A stretch of DNA of 64,000 nt from Flammulina velutipes (taxonomy: Eukaryota; Basidiomycota; Agaricomycetes; Agaricales; Physalacriaceae), in NCBI GenBank assembly GCA_011800155.1, contig CM022369.1, forward strand, positions 2,604,001-2,668,000, read 5' to 3'. Each line of letters opens with the position of its first letter. The stretch's first letter is position 1. The notes beneath the pieces are model-generated. The model saw only the letters and a list, made by a program, of their open reading frames with translations. It was not told where the DNA came from and searched no databases. A program made the translations under genes and the position numbers. Shown piece after piece: positions 9,476 through 21,758 of this stretch.

Positions 9476-12400
9476 ATGGCAATGCCGAACGGTGCCATTT
9501 GCTCTGAATGTCAAGAACTTAGTGCTCTACACTCACAATGCGTGGATGGCGCAATCGTCAAGCCTCCAGAAAGGCTGACGAATCCACCGAAACGCGCAGA
9601 GACCGAACCACCGTATATCACCGAGCTTCTTAAAAAGCGAGCCATTGCGTTCTCTGAATCGTTCTTGAGCCGGACAACCAGAGAGGAAGGAATCACATCG
9701 ACTCCCAAAGAATCATCCATGCAACTAGTGTTGAGACTCCTTCAAAGCCGCCCCGTCGAACTCGCCCTCTCAGAGTACGAGCTATTCACGCTGGCCTATC
9801 GGATAGCACTACGGGATGGCTTGGACCACAGCTCGTTCTTCGGCCATCTCGACTGCGGAGCGCTGACGACCAGCCAAAAACACTCTATCTGTTTTGCGCT
9901 CAATCTCTCGTATGACGAGTATGCACATTTGTGGAATTCGTTTCTGCGCTCAGATTTGCTGAGCAGAGCAGATCTATACCAACGCAACTTATCCCGACCG
10001 TTTTCGCTTCATCGTCTGTATTCTTCGAAGTCTCAGGGCATGGGACCGTTCTTCCGTTATCTCAACATGGCATTGCAAGATTACACCCGGAAGATACTGA
10101 TTTTGAAGGTAGTAGATCTGTGTATCATTCACTGATTCATACTCAAGACCTCAACAGACAGATGAGCGCTTTGTGCTAGCTATATTCATGCGAGGGGAGA
10201 TCATGTGGGAAGATGATACGGACGTTGACGAGAATGTCGTTGTCTGTGCATTCCTGCCCCATTCTACCTCGAATTTTTCAAACTATATCCCCTGTACGAC
10301 TGGGTATAGGCTTTTTTGTGGGCCTTCGAGACTGCAACTCTACGACAAACAAATAGCGGATTCGTTCGTCTTCATGACTGTACCTCCCAAAGCTTCCGGC
10401 TCTGAAGTGATAGTCAGCGTTGCTCTGGGGAAGATCTCCAATAGAGTCAAGCAGGTATGTCAAGCTCACTCGATAGACCATGACTAGCACTCATTATAAT
10501 CGCAGAACCTTGGCAGAGTGAATCGGCAGGGCATATCGGGTATTGAATTGCACGTAGTGTCCAATCGGGACACCGTTGCGCACCAGTTGTTTGATCTTTG
10601 GTTCGACCAGTGAGTACAACATTCATAGCTCGGGGACATATCCTCATAGGATTCACAGTATCCCGACGGAAAACCGTGTTCGTCGTTTTGATCGCGAACC
10701 GCGCCCGTACAGAAGATATAGTTTGGATGAGGTCGACTGGGAAGCTGAACCTCGCCCTGCAGATTTCCTGACTGCTTTGTTCAAACGACGTCTGTCGAAG
10801 CAGAAGTTCCTGGAGGTACTCTCAACAAGTATAATCATGTCGCAATGGCAGGATGCGATGTCTTTTGCCGTCCGATACCACGCGGAGGAAGAGATGTTTT
10901 GGTTATTCGAGTTCGTCATCTCCCAGCCGGCCCCTCTACATCGCACAGCTATCACGATGATGGTGGACATGCACCCTCCACTTGTGTATACTCTTCTGCA
11001 CAAATTCCCTCCGGATCCGGACACCAAGGAAGTCACAGAGGAACTGAAGGGTCTCGTTAAGCCCATTCTTAGCAATCTTATCCGATCGGCGAACGACTTT
11101 CCATTTCCGGTACTCGTTGCAATGGAGAAGATATCGGGAACCATCGCGAAGCTTTCGACCGTGGATTACCTTGACCTCCTTTGGCTCACATCTCTTTCCG
11201 TTCGCGCTCCGCAGCTGGTACAAGAAGTCTTGCTTGTATTGGACGACAGCCGAGTATCTTTGCCGGATATTCCACCAGTCCACGTCTACCTACACAAGTT
11301 CGGCAAAGGCGTCGCTTTTGATCGCGCTGAAGAAGCCGCCGACGAGTGTCCTTGTAACGAAGATGGACGACCCAGGAAGCAGAAGACGGCACCTGTGAAA
11401 TCGACACTGAATTTTGTCCCTGGCGAGCCTCTACAAGTCAAAGCTGTCCTGCGAGTTGATGCGAGAACGTCGATACGCCTTCATTCCCATGTTCGATTGC
11501 AAGCAGCATCCCACCTAGAGCTGAGTGTATCAACTCGAGACAGCGATACTATTCCGCCTCTCCTCGATGCAATGGTTATTCAGGCCGCAAAAGGGGAGAT
11601 TACCCTCGAAATTCTGCAGCCTCTTCCACCAGAATTGGAAGAAATGGATTGGAATCTGTATCATGCTGGAATCACAGGTGAGAAAAAACTCGTTGTCTAC
11701 TTACTGATATTACGATGGCTGATTTCATCTCTACTGTAGCTACGTCTAAAGCCATGATGGACGCTCTCATACGCCTCGCTGAAAAGCGTAGTGAGTGCTG
11801 CGCCTTCTACCACCTCTTAGTTGGTGAAAGCTCAGACCATACTATACCAACTACCACTCCGACATCATCCAATTTCTCTTATGGACCTGACTTGAACGAT
11901 AGTCAAAAACTTGCTATCGATTCAATCGATACACCTATATCGTTGATCTGGGGTCCTCCAGGTGATTATCCTTACAGACGGACTGCATTTCCATTCTGAC
12001 ATGTGCTGTAGGAACGGGAAAAACGACTGTTGTTGTCCAAATTCTTCGAAAGCTGATCGAGGAGGCCACTGAAGAAGGGCTGAAGATCCTCATGACGGCC
12101 TCTACTCATAACGGTTAGTGTCACAGCACATGGTTGGCTCTTCCTGACTGCTTTCAGCTGTCGACAATGTCTTAGAGCGATTCATCGCAGAGAACGAAGC
12201 GCACAATATCCTTCCTGTCGCGCAGATCTTGAGAGTAGCGACCGATGTTTCCAAGGTAAATAAGAACTTACGGAGCTATACCGTGGATGCGAGAGTAGGA
12301 GGAGAGTTGAACGAAAATAACAAGCTGATAAAACAAGCTCAAAAACGATTGGAAGAGGCTAGGTTGATATTCAGCACTTGTGCTGGTATTTATCGACTTG

Positions 12401-13404
12401 AGTGTTTCATACATCCAAGCTGACAACGTTACAGGCGCTGGGCTGGGAATTTTGCGCAAAGCAGAATTTGACGTTGCCTTGATCGACGAGGCATCTCAAG
12501 TCACTGAGCCTTGTGCGCTCATCCCGCTTGTGAAAGGCGTCAAGCGAGCAATCCTTGTTGGTGATCAGTAAGTCCTTCAGCTTGTAAGCCCATATTGTGA
12601 TTCCAATCTCAAAATCTCAATTACATAGTGTACAACTCAGACCTACAGTCAAAAAGATGGGGAAGGTGCTTCAATTCGATATGTCGTTGATGGAGAGGTT
12701 GTATACGGGTAGAGAGGCGTCCCCAGAGATATCAAAAACTATGCTCGACGTAAGTGTTACCTGGATCGAAAGCTTTCCATGTGCTCATATTTGACAAGAC
12801 ACAATACCGCTTTCCCCAGGAGCTAGCAGCCTTTCCTTCCCGAGAATTTTACGAAGGAAAACTGAGGTCTGGCCTGCCTAACGGTCTCGAGAAGTTACGA
12901 ACTCTGCCGGATGGGAACGATTTCCCTTGGCCAAGGAATGCTACGAACGTTCCCATACCATGCGTGTTTGTCCAATGTTCGGTAGAGGAAGACATGGGAG
13001 GCATGTCCAAGTGCAATCACGGTCAAGTAGATGTTGTCGAGGCCATCATCAAACTACTTAAGCCTCGTTCGAATGTGGCCCCTCTGCTGGTCACCAACTT
13101 GTCTCCCTATACCCATCAGATCCGAGAGTTGCGCCACCGCCTCCCCGATGTTCCTTCGTTCACCGTAGATTCTTTCCAAGGGCGAGAGAGCGACGTAATC
13201 ATATTCTCCGCGGTACGGTGTAATGCCCAGCACGATATTGGATTCTTGGATGATGCGAGGCGGCTTAACGTGATGTGGACGCGAGCTCGCAGGGGCCTCA
13301 TTATCGTTGGCGACAGGGAAACGATGGAGAGCGACCAGTTGTGGAAACGCGCTCTGAATAGTTGCGCAGTAGCAGAAATTCAAGTTCCTGAAAGACGTGA
13401 GTAG
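9476..13404 (+). CDS. Upf1/SDE3-like superfamily 1 RNA helicase
   Basis: About 1,140 residues in some ten exons, all splicing in frame. The first two-thirds is fungal-specific with no domain I recognise. The C-terminal helicase has LNDSQKLAID (Q-type motif), Walker A WGPPGTGKTTVVVQIL (split by an intron at 11960-12011), STHNAVDNVLERF (Ia), DEASQVTEPCALIPL (Walker B, DEAS), GDHVQLRPTV (III), LDTQYRFPQELAAFPS (IV), FTVDSFQGRESDVIIFSAVR (V) and LNVMWTRARRGLIIVG (VI). All catalytic motifs are present. Relatives include Upf1, Sen1, plant SDE3, animal MOV10/Armitage and Neurospora SAD-3; several work in RNA silencing. It lies about 60 bases after the RdRP remnant on the same strand. A silencing role is inferred from that neighbour, not from the helicase motifs. 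Confidence 0.88.
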
Positions 13405-13543
13405 TGTATAAAAACAACAATATGTACATTGAATAAATTGATACGATTACATTGAATAGGATGATTCATGAAGGCTAGAAATTATCATGAAAGTAGTTAG
13501 GAGGACTTGCTAATTAGTAGGTATACGTCCCGATAAGATTCAT

Positions 13544-15975
13544 CTACCACTGTATCCACTCGCCATACATATTTGGCCTCTCCCCACGTAGATACGATTC
13601 AAAAGTCCGTTTTAAGACCGTTGCCCAATCAAGATCTCGCTGGTCGTCCGACACTTTGTCCTCTGGTAGCTGTATGTCCGCAATGGGTGGGAAATTGGTC
13701 GCAGGCTTTCCATCCGGCTGTTGTAATAACGCTGCCCTCGCAACTCGTTCCCCATTGATGAATCGAGTTCCTAAATCTGGCCAATTGCGCGCTGGGTCGA
13801 AAGGTTTCCACCTATGATTCATTGAGTAACGGCATCCCTAGTATGAAGCCTGAAGACTTACCAAAAGTTGTGGAAATGGTAGGAGAACGCGCCTTTGAAG
13901 AATCCGTCAAAGCCTAGTGATTCTGGTGCGGCACTGCTTTGAGCAGGCGTATCGAAGAAATCACCAAAGCTATCGGATGTAATTAGCAACCACTAGATAG
14001 TCAAAGAAAGACACTCACTCAGTAAAGAAAGGTTGGGGAGGCCGATCTCTCTGATAATATTCCGTGTTCAGCCACGCAGAATCGAATAGTGCATCCGGTA
14101 ACCGCAGCAGTAGGCCTTCCAGATACGCGTCCTTTGTGTACCGCGATACTGTCATAGGATGGAAATCGAGGTCGTTTTTGAGTGCCGTACGGAACAAGAA
14201 GGTACCCAACGCGGAACCCTTGTTGAGATGTAGAACAGCAGTGTTATACTTTTCCAACCGAGACCAACGATAGGCGAATGCACCTTTCCATCCCCATAGT
14301 TCCTCCCAGTCACGCAGAAAGATCGTGTCTGCATCCAGGTAGATACCACCGAACCTATGGCATAAGATAAATCGAGCCATATCTGATAGAATGACCGAGA
14401 GGCGATCGTAGGACGATGACGACTTGCTTCCGGTCCTATTCATCATATCGTCCTCGCTTCCAGAGGAAGTGCTCGTAGTGCTCGTACCAGTGGAGTTTCC
14501 TCCATCCTTTTTGGCGGCTGGAACGTTGATGACATGGCCACCTGAGTTGAAGAGAGTATCGCGTGATCTCCACTCGTCTTTCAGCTCCGGTACACCGTCC
14601 AATTGCTCGGTAGTGTTCCATAGTTTGAACTTGATAACTTCCTGGAACCGAGGGTGCAAGAATGGTGAAGCCCAAGGATTCGCTTTCAACTCGTTGAACA
14701 TGTCCTGCAAAGCTGTAGGATTAGGAACGGCGGCGGCGGGTCCGGGATTGATCCAAAGCCAGAACTGGGGGCGACATGCTGCGATGGCTGATGTGGTATG
14801 TAGACCAGTGTTTTGTGTGAACAGGAAGGAGAGCAGGGCGAGATACGGTTTGTCGGTAAATGTCCCAGTCCAGAACATGTGGAATATGCGCGGACTCTCT
14901 GGATCACAAGGCGTAGGAAGGGAGGCGTATGGTACGTGCTGAAGCGAAGGGGGGAGAATTAGTGGTGCTTCCCAATCAACGCCACGCTTTTTGGATAGCC
15001 CGCTGAGGTCAGAGGAGTCGGACGCTGTCGCCATTGGCGTAGGCATGTCGCGGGTGACAAGGGTCGGAACGGGCTCTGTCTCGTTTAGAGGTTGCTCTAG
15101 ATAGATGTATTTCCATTCGTCGTAGTTTCCTCGTCGAACGCGTTTCGCGTTATCCAAGCCGGCACCAACCCTCAGGACTTGTAAACAGTCGCGCACGTAC
15201 TACACAATTGAACGTCAATCACAGGTATCGCCAACTGCGTTCAGTGACGGACCTTCTTTTCGGAAAAGTCGCAGTGGTCCATCACGACGTCCAAGTCAGC
15301 CACACTTCCCGGCGCTGGACGAGGCGGAAATGCAACATGTGGTCGTTCCGCCTTGACTTCTGGATACACGCGATGAGGACCTGTGCCCGTAGTCGATGAG
15401 ATGACTCCAGGTGGTGGACGAAGTCGTGGCGGAGGCAACGGTGCAGCGCTCGGTGGTAGTGCTGGATTTGCAGGTGCAGTTTTGAGTCCTAATCCTTCGG
15501 GGACTGTATACATCCATAGAATTCAATTGATACACAAATTTGAATAAGGACACTTACGTTTGCGTCGACTAGGATAATGCCCACTCTCAATCTCCCATAG
15601 CCATATTTTCTGCAGGTCTTCACCTCTAAACACCAGTGTAGGAGGGTCCATGAACGGTGCGGGCCATTTCTTCTCTTCCGTTCCGAATCTTTTGGCGAGT
15701 GCCCATGTCGCAAGTACACAAGTTAATAAGGCAAACAGGAGCACGAGCGACCCGCGTTTGTAACCAAATCTTGAAATGCTAGACTGGTGCAGGCGCTGGG
15801 GATTAAGGATCCATATTCGCAAAGCACGCGAGCGCCGGAGGCCAGGAATTGGGACTGAGATTGGTATTAGCCACGGACGCGACTGCGCGTGCATCTTCTC
15901 TTTCACCGCGGACGACGACGACGACGCATATTGAGGTAGATGTTGGCGCCGACCAGGAAAGTACACGGAGCCCAT
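13544..15975 (-). CDS. Type II membrane glycosyltransferase with DXD motif (GT32-like sugar-binding region)
   Basis: The ATG at 15975 starts a protein of about 730 residues. A short basic cytoplasmic tail leads to one membrane anchor (GSLVLLFALLTCVLATWAL, near residue 80), then a Pro-rich stem (LPPSAAPLPPPRLRPPPG). The lumenal domain has IFHMFWTG, then FILCHRFGGIYLDADTIFLR carrying the DXD metal/nucleotide-sugar motif, and NTAVLHLNKGSALGTFLF. The C-terminal exons read AFSYHFHNFW|WKPFDPARNWPDLG. This arrangement is that of Golgi alpha-glycosyltransferases of the GT32/Gb3-synthase-like group. Donor and acceptor are unknown. The IFHMFWTG segment stands where fungal GT32 proteins carry 'IPKIIHQ.W'. 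Confidence 0.82.
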
Positions 15976-16133
15976 GAGCGGCGGTGACCAAGGGAGGTAC
16001 TTCCCACGCTCTGATGCTCAACCTTACACACTCGCAACGTTCAAACATTACACGAAATTGCCCAGAAAAGTCTATGTGGTTATTGTACAACAAAAGGTAA
16101 GTAATCATTTTTAACTCTGCTCCTCAAGCACCT

Positions 16134-18097
16134 AGAACCTGCATCTCCAAGTCAGCAAAATCGGTCGGTACAGTCACGATCCTCAATGTGTTGGTGTGGC
16201 CCAACCCGCCCTTCCAGCCTTGCACCGCGACGATGGTGTCGTTGGGTTTGATAATGTTGAGTGCCAGCGCGTTGCGCATACCGAAGCGGATACGGTTATC
16301 AACCTACAGAAACAAATGAGCCTAGGTGAGCATAGTTCCAGTCAGTGAAACGTACATCAATCTGCCATTGGTGGTTCTGGACATTCCTGGGCTCGGAGTA
16401 CCAGAATGGGTAGCAGCCACGGTGCAGGTGGATCTGGCGAGCGGTTTGCTCGTTGCGGGTGACTAGCATAATAGGTCAACAAACTATCACGGATGTAAAG
16501 TCAGAATGGAGACATACCAGTGATGATGGGGACGTTGGGCCTGTACTTGGAAAGAAGACGGGCAGTCTCTCCACTGGTAGAGAGGACGAGGAGGGCACCA
16601 GCATTCTGCTCAGATGCGGCCGCGACGGCAGCAATAGCAACAGTCTCGGCAGTTTGTGTGGGCCGGGGCTGCATAGAGCGCAGGTTTTCGTACAGGGGAG
16701 GGTAGCAAATGGAGTGTTCGGCCAAAAGACACGTCTCTGCCATCATCAACACACTCTGGATGGGGTAGGATCCTTTGGCAGTCTCGCCAGACAACATGAC
16801 GCAGTCTGCTCCGTCGAGAACCGCGTTCGCAACGTCACTAACCTCGGCACGAGTAGGCCTGGGGTTGTAGGTCATGGACTCGAGCATCTGGGTCGCGACG
16901 ATGACGGGCTTTCCTGCAATGTTGCATTTCGCGATCATCATCTTCTGGGCCAAGAAGACCTGGCTGGCTGGGATTTCAATACCCAGATCACCACGGGCCA
17001 CCATTACACCATCGGTGACGGCCAAAATCTCGTCAAAGTTGGCGACACCCTGTTCGTTTTCAATCTTGACGATGATCTTGATGCTGGCACCGTCGGGGCC
17101 AAGCACTTCACGGATATCGTGAACATCCTGGGCGCGACGGATGAAAGAGGCGAATATCATGTCGACATTGTTCTTGACACCAAACTTAAGATCGGCCTTG
17201 TCCTTCTCCGACAGAGCTGGGAGGTCAACATCGGTTTTGGGGAGGTTGACACCCTTGCGGGATGAGAGGACACCGTTGTTGACAGTGCGAACGTGCACGT
17301 TCGTGCCATCGATAGCAATGACAAGCAGAGTTAGGATACCTAACAAACGTTCTCTAGTTAGGTGTCTCCTCTTATCGGAGCAGATACAGATACGCACCAT
17401 CATCCACGTACATAAGTTTGCCGGGGGCAGTGACTTTGGGAAGGTTTTTCTGAGCCCCAAACATCAATGTTACCCGACCCCAAAGGTAGAATGGAGACTC
17501 ACGTAGTCGACCCAAATGACTTTATCGTCGCAGCTCTCGCTGTACTTGTCATCAGTGGATACAATGAATTCGTGGCCAGCAACGACGGGAATCTTAACAT
17601 TGTCAGAACGACGCGAAGGAGAAAGAAAAACGAAAAAAGCGCACATCGACACCATTCTTCATAAGGCCTGTTCTAATTTCCGGCCCCTTGGTGTCCAAGG
17701 CAATCGCGACAGGTCGGCCAGTCGGATCCGCTAATCGCAATCCATCAGTTACCAGCGGTGTGCGAGAAGCGGAAACACGCACCAGCAACCATCTTTCTGG
17801 TGTTGTCAATGACACTCTGGTGGTACTCGTAGCTTCCATGGCTGAAGTTCATGCGCACGACATTGACACCAGCGCGACGGAGCTCTGCAAGCTTCTCAAC
17901 GGTGTTAACTTTGGGCCCGATGGTAGCGATAATGCTAGTCTAAGAAGAAAATGAGGTTAATCGTCGTTGTCTCGAAAAGTGCGACAAACCTTGCGATGGT
18001 ACTTGGTCTCTTCACTGGGAACGGGGGCGTTCGCAGTGCTGAGCCTCGAGTTCCAGTGCAGCTGCGAGCGAATGTCTTCAAAAGGTGTGGCAGCCAT
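16134..18097 (-). CDS. Pyruvate kinase
   Basis: Start [20 protein letters not shown] at 18097, end [10 protein letters not shown] at 16134; about 530 residues over several exons. Diagnostic segments: [13 protein letters not shown] (substrate/metal site), the active-site signature [61 protein letters not shown], and the C-terminal domain [25 protein letters not shown]. It transfers phosphate from phosphoenolpyruvate to ADP in the last step of glycolysis. The fungal enzyme is usually activated by fructose-1,6-bisphosphate, but the effector site was not assigned here. It looks intact and is apparently the housekeeping copy. Confidence 0.95.
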
Positions 18098-18785
18098 TGT
18101 TTTCTGGTGATGGGAGTGAGGAAGAAAGCTAGCCAGCCGAGGTAAATTTGATTTTATCAACAATTCTTTTGAGCGGAGTTAGATCGATGATCGTACATAT
18201 TTGCGGCCAACGTTGCAACTCTGATTTGCTTGCACGACGAACGGTCGACCTGAATGGCCAATCCTTATCGTACTCGTGTTATCTACATACAAATAGATGG
18301 AGAAATGGTTCAACTACTTACAATCTGTCCTAAAACTTTTTCAGACATTCTTTTGGGGACCAGCCGTGATTTCCACACGCGTCGCGATCGGTGATGGTTC
18401 GGCCCGTACATCCGCAACTCAATGTGGCGCGCTCATGTCAGGAGACTGAGGTTGAGTCAAGATGCAACACAACGATCACAACCTCTCCGTGACTGACTGG
18501 GCGCCAATTCTTTGCTCTTCTTTTCATGTTACTTGTCACGGCCTTCGCGTATAGTGGGTCTGATCCCAGGGTTAGCAGATTCCTACCAGGTCATGCAAGA
18601 CCTACACAGCACTTCTACCATCGAGAACCTTCTACAAGGTTCATTTCGCCTAGAAAATGACTCACTATCCGTATCTGATCGTGACTCGTACTGCTGGCGT
18701 TTGGTATAAGAGCTTGACAAGGAAATCGAACACTCTCAGTTTCCGGTCCCCATTGCCTTCTATACACATCCACCAAAAATCCTCG
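18098..18785. other. Divergent promoter region between pyruvate kinase and rvt
   Basis: No gene was recognised. The region must hold the strong PYK promoter on its left and the rvt promoter on its right. No obvious TATA box was found close to either start. Confidence 0.5.
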
Positions 18786-21672
18786 ATGAGTAGTGAGTTC
18801 CTCTCCATTATAAGCATATAATGCTTGACTCACCTTCGTCTACAGCCTCCGCTTTCAGCCAGACGCTCCAGTACATCACAACTATCAAGTTGAACGAGGT
18901 CGAGCGTCAACGGGCGGCGTGTACCAAGTATGTCAACGAGACTGTCGAAACCGCCTCCGCCGCGAAGGATCCTATCACTCGCCTACACACTCTCATCCAA
19001 AGAATCGACGAATGGCGAGGGCTCGGCCAACTCGTTTCGTCCAGTGTCACGCTCAGCCATTACAAGCAGTAGGATGTTTGTTATTTTTCTGTTGCAGCCA
19101 TCTTGACGAATTGCTAGATGGCTGTATCAGTCTCGCAACGATCCTTCCATAGCGCCTTCACAGGTCCAGGACTGGAGCGACCGACTAGAGAAACAGCTGC
19201 GGCAGGCAGTCATGCGGTACGACTATGCAAAGCTGTTCGGAGACCTGCTCGGCGAGTGGTTAAAGAGCGGGGACTCGTTGACTGTCTCTCAAGACAGCGA
19301 CGCACAGTCACCTTCTACGGAGGCGCCTCATGTCAAGGGAATGCGAGAAGGTACTTCATCTTTTTCTTGACGCTGTCTCTCGCTAACAATGTCCTCAAAG
19401 AGAGGACCTTCCAGCAGGACAAGATACAGGAACTCATCTTTACCAGCAAAGAAACCGATACCGATGCCATTCGTGAGTACCTGGAAGAGCTTTTCTCGGA
19501 GCCCGAAGCTGTCGGCGAATTGGACAAATTGCGCGCCAAACTCGCTTCGTTCGGTGCGGAACTCGTCCGCGAGAAGGTCACCGATGATATGATGAAAAAC
19601 CTGATCAACTCGCTGCTGGCAAGAGACTTGCTTGACGCCGAAAAGACGGAGACGCTAAAGAGTTTCGTAAACAATCCGGTCATTGTCCAGGAGGTAACAA
19701 GTGTCTTGAACATGCAGCTGGCCGGAATAGATGAATGGGAGTGGCCGGAGGAAGGCGTGAACGTTGAGATGAGAAGGCATCTCAGCGGGAAGTACAGGTA
19801 CAAAACCTTTCTCGTCATCGTTGAAGATTTACTCATATGCTCCTCTAGAGCCTACATGGACAACGAGCTGATGCAAGCACTCCTGTTCCAATACATTGGA
19901 ATGAAGTGGAGCATTGCAATCAAAAAAGCATTCAGCGATATTGCTTCCTCCCGAGCGTGGAAAGTCGAAACGCCCACCCTCAGTCGCGATCAGCTGCTAC
20001 GTAGGAAGGAGTTCCTCGACGAAGGGCCCGCCCTTAGCACCACTGCGCGGCAACGGGGCCGGGGCCGTGGAGGAGTAGTACCTTCGTCAGTCACTGCGTC
20101 TATACCTAGCAACCCCCAAGGGACGATAGAGCAACGGCGACGAGAGCTGCAGCTGGACGAGTTCTTCATGACACAGCTGCCCACCACTATCGCGTCCGAA
20201 ACGCCATACGACGAGGAGCCCAAACCCGGCGAGAAACCCAACCAAGGGTTGAACGCTCAGCAGGTGTTGCTTCGCCTCATAAGCACGGAGGTACATCTGA
20301 AAAAGGCTCTGCATGGCAGTTGCACGATCATGCGTGCTGATTTGGAATGGTATAGTTTCTGTTGAAGTTTAAAGTCAACTTAAACTTACCTTTCCTATAT
20401 AGGTTTGGTCCGTCTCTCCCGCATTCTTCGATTTTGGCGGTGCTGGAGTTCTACGGCATGCCCGAGAAGTGGCTCACGTTTATGGGCAAGTGGCTCAATG
20501 CGAAGCTTCGGTTCGACGGAGACGTAAACGCGGGCATTCGGACGCGTGTTAGAGGTGTACCCATCGCGCATTCACTCTCTGTCTTATGCGGAGAGGCGGT
20601 GCTCTTTGGTATGGACTTTGCAGTCAATCAACGCGCACAGGGCCTCTACGTCTACAGGATCTATGACGACTTTTGGCTATCTACGCATGACGCTGAGTTG
20701 TGCGCTACTGCTTGGAAGGAAATGACTCGTTACGCAGACCTCGTGGGTATCACATTCAACATGAAGAAGACGGGCGGTGTCTGTGTGGGTGCTGATCTCG
20801 AGCCGAGTCTCCCAAAGGGCGCTGTCACATGGGGTTTCTTGACGTTCGATTCTACGAAAGGCAGCTTTGTCGTCGACCAGAACTCGGTCGACGTCCACAT
20901 TGAAGAACTCAAGAGACAGTTGAGCTCTGCTCGGTCTGTCTTTGGGTTTGTGAACGCATTGAACAAGGTGAGTTGATCCCATTCCTGAGGTTTGAGATCA
21001 TTTCTAATATGTTTCTTCCAGTACCTGGAGTTTTTCCGTCGAAACTTCGCGCAACCTGCGCCCTGCTTCGGACGGCAACACGTCGACGAAGTCGTCGCTA
21101 CTTTCAGTCGTATCCTCAAGGCCGTATTCGCAGACACCAATGGGTCAGTCGTCCTCAAAGTGCGGCAGATGATCGAAGAGCGCTTTGGCATGAAGGACAT
21201 CCCCGCTGGGTGGTGTTTCCTTCCTGTGTCGGAGGGTGGGCTGGAGGTTGTCAACCCTATTGTGTCGCTGTTGACTGTTCGTGACGGCTTGAACTGGACT
21301 GTCCCGGGTACGGAGTTCACCAAGAGGATGGAACGAGATGTGGAAGAGTATGATTCGGCTCAACTACGGTGGTTGAACGGAGTAGGGGATGGCAAGAGCG
21401 AGACATTCATGTCGTTTGAAGAGTTCATTCTAGGTCGGGAGACACGACTATCTGGGTGGGGGGCGGTGTGGAAGGGTATGCAGGAGGTGGCTGAGGCTAG
21501 GAATGTCCCTGGAGCTACCTGGGACAAAACAGATGTGGAGGACTGGATTGCGGCACTGTACGAGCGGGAAATCACTGACTGGTTTGGTGGGTCGAGGATC
21601 GTTGAACCAACGTTGATTCCGGTGGGGTTATTGTCGACGTTCAGGACGGCTAAAATTGCCTGGGATGCATAG
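18786..21672 (+). CDS. rvt: rvt: single-copy cellular reverse transcriptase-related protein
   Basis: Roughly 860 residues. ATG at 18786 begins a tiny exon (ATGAGTA) spliced to TSAFSQTLQYITTIK; an in-frame ATG at 18821 is the alternative. The N-terminal half is helical (VQDWSDRLEKQLRQAVMRYD; EREKVTD-type helices at 19570-19690) and contains FFMTQLPTTI and LRLISTEVHLKKALHG. The RT core has motif A in MRADLEWFGPSLPHSSIL, RGVPIAHSLSVLCGEAVLF (motif B region), the catalytic YRIYDDFWL (motif C, DD intact) and TFNMKKTGGVCV (motif D). A family-specific tail includes FRRNFAQPAPCFGRQHVDEV, RFGMKDIPAGWCFLPVSEGG and TEYYQ-free C-terminal helices. This matches the rvt genes described by Gladyshev and Arkhipova, found across fungi, some animals, plants and bacteria. 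They are not retrotransposons: there is no endonuclease, RNase H, gag or terminal repeat here. Cellular function is unknown. Confidence 0.87.
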
Positions 21673-21758
21673 GTTGATGTAGTGTAGAATAGCTTGAACA
21701 AATGTACAATATCGAATTTCCATTAAATTTTGTCGATTGAGCCGTCACGTGCAAACAT

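Noticed and set aside
16453..17265. Long plus-strand open frame across pyruvate kinase
   Set aside because: It is the antisense shadow of a GC-biased, highly conserved coding region and has no recognisable motif.
18786..21672. A retrotransposon, suggested by the reverse transcriptase domain
   Set aside because: No gag, integrase, endonuclease, RNase H, terminal repeats or poly-A tail; many native introns; domain layout matches the cellular rvt family.
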